Program-made: the position numbers and the translations under genes | The notes under the pieces: generated by a model | Databases searched by the model: none | Seen by the model: only the letters and a program-made list of their open reading frames with translations | Told to the model about the DNA's origin: nothing | Assembly (NCBI GenBank): GCA_014381105.1 | Contig: JACMIO010000110.1 | Coordinates: 1 to 6,850 of the forward strand | From: a bacterium | GTDB lineage: Archaea > Thermoproteota > Nitrososphaeria > Nitrososphaerales > Nitrososphaeraceae | Direction of reading: 5' to 3' | Length of the DNA: 6,850 bases | Part shown: piece by piece, positions 5,559 to 6,850 of the stretch | Position numbering within the stretch: position 1 is the stretch's first letter | How the letters are laid out: every line of letters begins with the position of its first letter

Positions 5559-6377
5559 ATGGAGAAGGTTATCTTTACCGACATTGATGGAACATTACTA
5601 GATTCTCGTTTTCCAGATATGAATAAAATGAAAGAATTGGTAGAAATGACTTTACAAAATGGTATCCATCTGATATTTTGTTCTTCAAAAACAAAACTAG
5701 AGCAAAACAAAATAAAATCCCAAGTATATTTACACGAACCATATATCGTAGAGAATGGAGGTGCTACAATAATTCCGGTAAATTATTTTAAGAAAGCCAA
5801 GATCATTAATTCAAGGATTTCTCAAAATAATCACATGATTGAAACTGGTGGACCCGCAATTAAAATCAGATCTCTTCTCAAAAGGATTAAGGACAAATAT
5901 GATATCGACTTTAAAGGAGTATCAGATCTTACTGTATCTGAACTTGCGAGAATTACTAAACTCTCTCAAGAATACGCTAACAGGATGATGGATAGGAAAT
6001 ATAGTGAAACAATCGTCCAGATAAATAACATGAAAATTACAGATTTCACAAAAATTATTGAAAAGGAAGGCTTAAAAATCATACCAGGAAATCAATATTT
6101 TGATATTACTCTAGGTAACGATAAGGGAACAGGTGTCAATATTTTAATTAATGCTTTTCGGAAGGAATATGCAAATAATGTTATTTTCTTTGGGATTGGT
6201 GATAGTAGAAACGATGAATCCATGTTAACCCTAGTGGATATTCCCATGTTAGTCCAAAAATTTGATGGTAATTGGGAAAATTTACAATTAGACAAGCTAC
6301 AAAGGATAAATGGTGTAGGTTCAAAGGGATGGGAAATTGCTCTTGAACTTGTTATGAAATATCGTGACACACCATGA
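5559..6377 (+). CDS. mpgP: Mannosyl-3-phosphoglycerate phosphatase-like HAD hydrolase
   Basis: Probable phosphatase that converts mannosyl-3-phosphoglycerate to mannosylglycerate, a compatible solute, in the cytosol. It is a HAD-superfamily enzyme with a C2B-type cap. Motif I is FTDIDGTLLD (D8 nucleophile, D10 acid/base), motif II is FCSSKT (Ser at 42-43), motif III is K189 in NDKGTG, and motif IV is GIGDSRND (D215, D219) for Mg2+. Hallmarks of the MPGP/YedP branch rather than of generic HAD-IIB enzymes are SSKT followed by Glu-Gln, ENGGATIIP at 65-73, DRKYSETI at 145-152 and a late GSKGW at 254-258. The 272 residues match the family. ATG 5559 puts motif I at residue 5 as usual. The matching synthase is not in the window. 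A glucosyl-3-phosphoglycerate or other phosphoglycosyl substrate is possible. The downstream T-rich stretch 6388-6400 may terminate it. Confidence 0.88.
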   Translation: MEKVIFTDIDGTLLDSRFPDMNKMKELVEMTLQNGIHLIFCSSKTKLEQNKIKSQVYLHEPYIVENGGATIIPVNYFKKAKIINSRISQNNHMIETGGPAIKIRSLLKRIKDKYDIDFKGVSDLTVSELARITKLSQEYANRMMDRKYSETIVQINNMKITDFTKIIEKEGLKIIPGNQYFDITLGNDKGTGVNILINAFRKEYANNVIFFGIGDSRNDESMLTLVDIPMLVQKFDGNWENLQLDKLQRINGVGSKGWEIALELVMKYRDTP

Positions 6378-6387
6378 TCGTTTGATT

Positions 6388-6400
6388 CTATTTTATTTCT
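6388..6400 (+). terminator. T-rich putative terminator after the phosphatase gene
   Basis: Eleven bases past the TGA stop the sequence becomes T-rich (TATTTTATTTCT), which suits archaeal oligo-T termination. It is weaker than the tract at 121-146. Confidence 0.35.
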
Positions 6401-6437
6401 GAAATTTAAGTTAAGTTATCGATATTTTTAATTAAAC

Positions 6438-6458
6438 ATAAAATCCACTAGATTTTAT
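6438..6458. repeat. Perfect 8-bp inverted repeat with 5-base loop in the intergenic region
   Basis: ATAAAATC (6438-6445) and GATTTTAT (6451-6458) are exact reverse complements around CACTA. It lies 60-80 bases after the phosphatase stop and about 100 bases before the next promoter. In RNA this is a weak, mostly A-U hairpin; as DNA it could be a protein site. The rest of the 6378-6591 spacer is AT-rich, apart from a short C-rich patch at about 6536-6545, and shows no RNA gene that I can recognise. Confidence 0.35.
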
Positions 6459-6557
6459 TAAAAACCGACATACATCACTTTTAAATTTTACCTACAAATT
6501 ATTGTATTATTCGTACATTATCGGAACCATGTCTATCTCCCTCCCTTTAACGAACAC

Positions 6558-6569
6558 TTTATATTAAAT
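6558..6569 (+). promoter_or_regulatory. TATA element of the last gene
   Basis: TTTATATTAAAT is one of the clearest TATA-like boxes of the window. Its centre is about 29 bases before ATG 6592 and only about 20 before ATG 6583. The 29-base spacing matches the other promoters here and favours the second ATG as start. Confidence 0.55.
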
Positions 6570-6591
6570 TCTAATTAGTCGAATGAATTCT

Positions 6592-6840
6592 ATGAGTGTA
6601 GTTCAGGTATTGCAACAAGAGATTAAAGATTCTGAACTTAGTCTTTCTCGTACATACGAAGAATCTGTTTACAAACGAGATCTTGAAAAAAGGATTGAAT
6701 TGATAAAATGGGTTCTTCAGAATATGAAAAATCCTAACGTGGAAATTTGCAGTCTTATCGAATCCAGGATGAATGAAACTATACAGGAAATAAATAAAAC
6801 TCATTCAATATCTGATGCTGATAAATTACATAGGAACTAA
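6592..6840 (+). CDS. Unknown short helical protein, about 82 residues
   Basis: I do not recognise this family. The frame is open from ATG 6583, but a clear TATA element places the transcript start at or just before ATG 6592. I therefore prefer the second ATG (MSVVQVLQQEIKDSE); the longer form has three more residues. The 82 residues are highly charged and predicted largely helical. Residues 3-46 have a heptad-like spacing of Val, Leu and Ile (VVQVLQQEI, then DLEKRIELIKWVLQNM), compatible with a two-helix hairpin or coiled coil. After a Lys-Asn-Pro break at 46-48 comes a second helix, to about residue 70. There is one Cys (53), no membrane segment and no signal peptide. It stands alone, with a 214-base spacer upstream and its stop ten bases before the window ends. 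Function is unknown; small dimeric helical proteins can be regulators or adaptors, but nothing here shows a DNA-binding motif. Confidence 0.65.
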   Translation: MSVVQVLQQEIKDSELSLSRTYEESVYKRDLEKRIELIKWVLQNMKNPNVEICSLIESRMNETIQEINKTHSISDADKLHRN

Positions 6841-6850
6841 GAATTTTAGA

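Noticed and set aside
5399..5587. A 62-codon open frame with an AT palindrome (AAAATTTAAATTTT) about 29 bases upstream of its ATG
   Set aside because: It runs through a hairpin-T7 terminator candidate and through the phosphatase TATA element, overlaps the phosphatase start by 29 bases, and has no recognisable domain. The promoter-like spacing keeps it from being excluded completely.
4284..6449. The 8-mer AATCCACT in three intergenic spots (4284-4291, 4657-4664, 6442-6449), with a 12-base match between the first and third
   Set aside because: Short, AT-rich and differently placed relative to the genes; a 12-base repeat is expected about once by chance in a window of this size.
1..6850. Mobile element, CRISPR array, tRNA/rRNA, toxin-antitoxin or defence cassette
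   Set aside because: I looked on both strands for transposase or integrase motifs, spaced direct repeats, tRNA-like cloverleaf signals and paired small genes, and saw none.

Overview
The window looks like a piece of an AT-rich ammonia-oxidising-type archaeon (Thaumarchaeota/Nitrososphaeria; I would guess the Nitrososphaerales, with the low GC recalling Candidatus Nitrosocosmicus). The reasons are an archaeal-type RtcB, a short basic/acidic protein with a PDCD5/TFAR19-like start, a CbiH/CobJ enzyme of B12 synthesis and a mannosyl-3-phosphoglycerate phosphatase. TATA-like elements also sit about 25-32 bases upstream of several ATG codons, as in archaeal leaderless transcripts. The species-level guess is inference; no rRNA is present to settle it.

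Layout. Bases 1-113 are the 3' end of a gene for a Met/Gly/Asn/Thr-rich protein whose tail carries six N-glycosylation sequons; a T-rich stretch follows. Bases 114-395 hold a perfect 8-bp inverted repeat and the rtcB promoter. Bases 396-2266 are rtcB and a translationally coupled 133-residue gene (ATGA overlap, strong Shine-Dalgarno inside the rtcB end). A zinc-type medium-chain dehydrogenase (2310-3368) follows 43 bases later. It converges, with only 2 bases between stop codons, on cbiH/cobJ on the minus strand (3371-4171). Beyond the cobJ promoter lie, all on the plus strand, a 102-residue unknown protein (4305-4613), a six-helix membrane protein with a non-ATG start (about 4708-5358), a mannosyl-3-phosphoglycerate phosphatase (5559-6377) and a short helical protein (about 6592-6840).

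How they work together. Only rtcB and the gene after it look like a true functional unit (RNA ligation plus an unidentified nucleic-acid-linked partner); the dehydrogenase may ride on the same transcript. The other genes appear to be single transcription units with their own promoters: one cobalamin ring methyltransferase, one compatible-solute phosphatase and three unknowns. I see no transposase, integrase, CRISPR array, toxin-antitoxin pair, defence island, tRNA or rRNA. The region reads as chromosomal core and lineage-specific genes rather than a new system. The points most worth a second look are the glycosylation/methionine-rich tail, the rtcB partner gene, and the start of the membrane protein.
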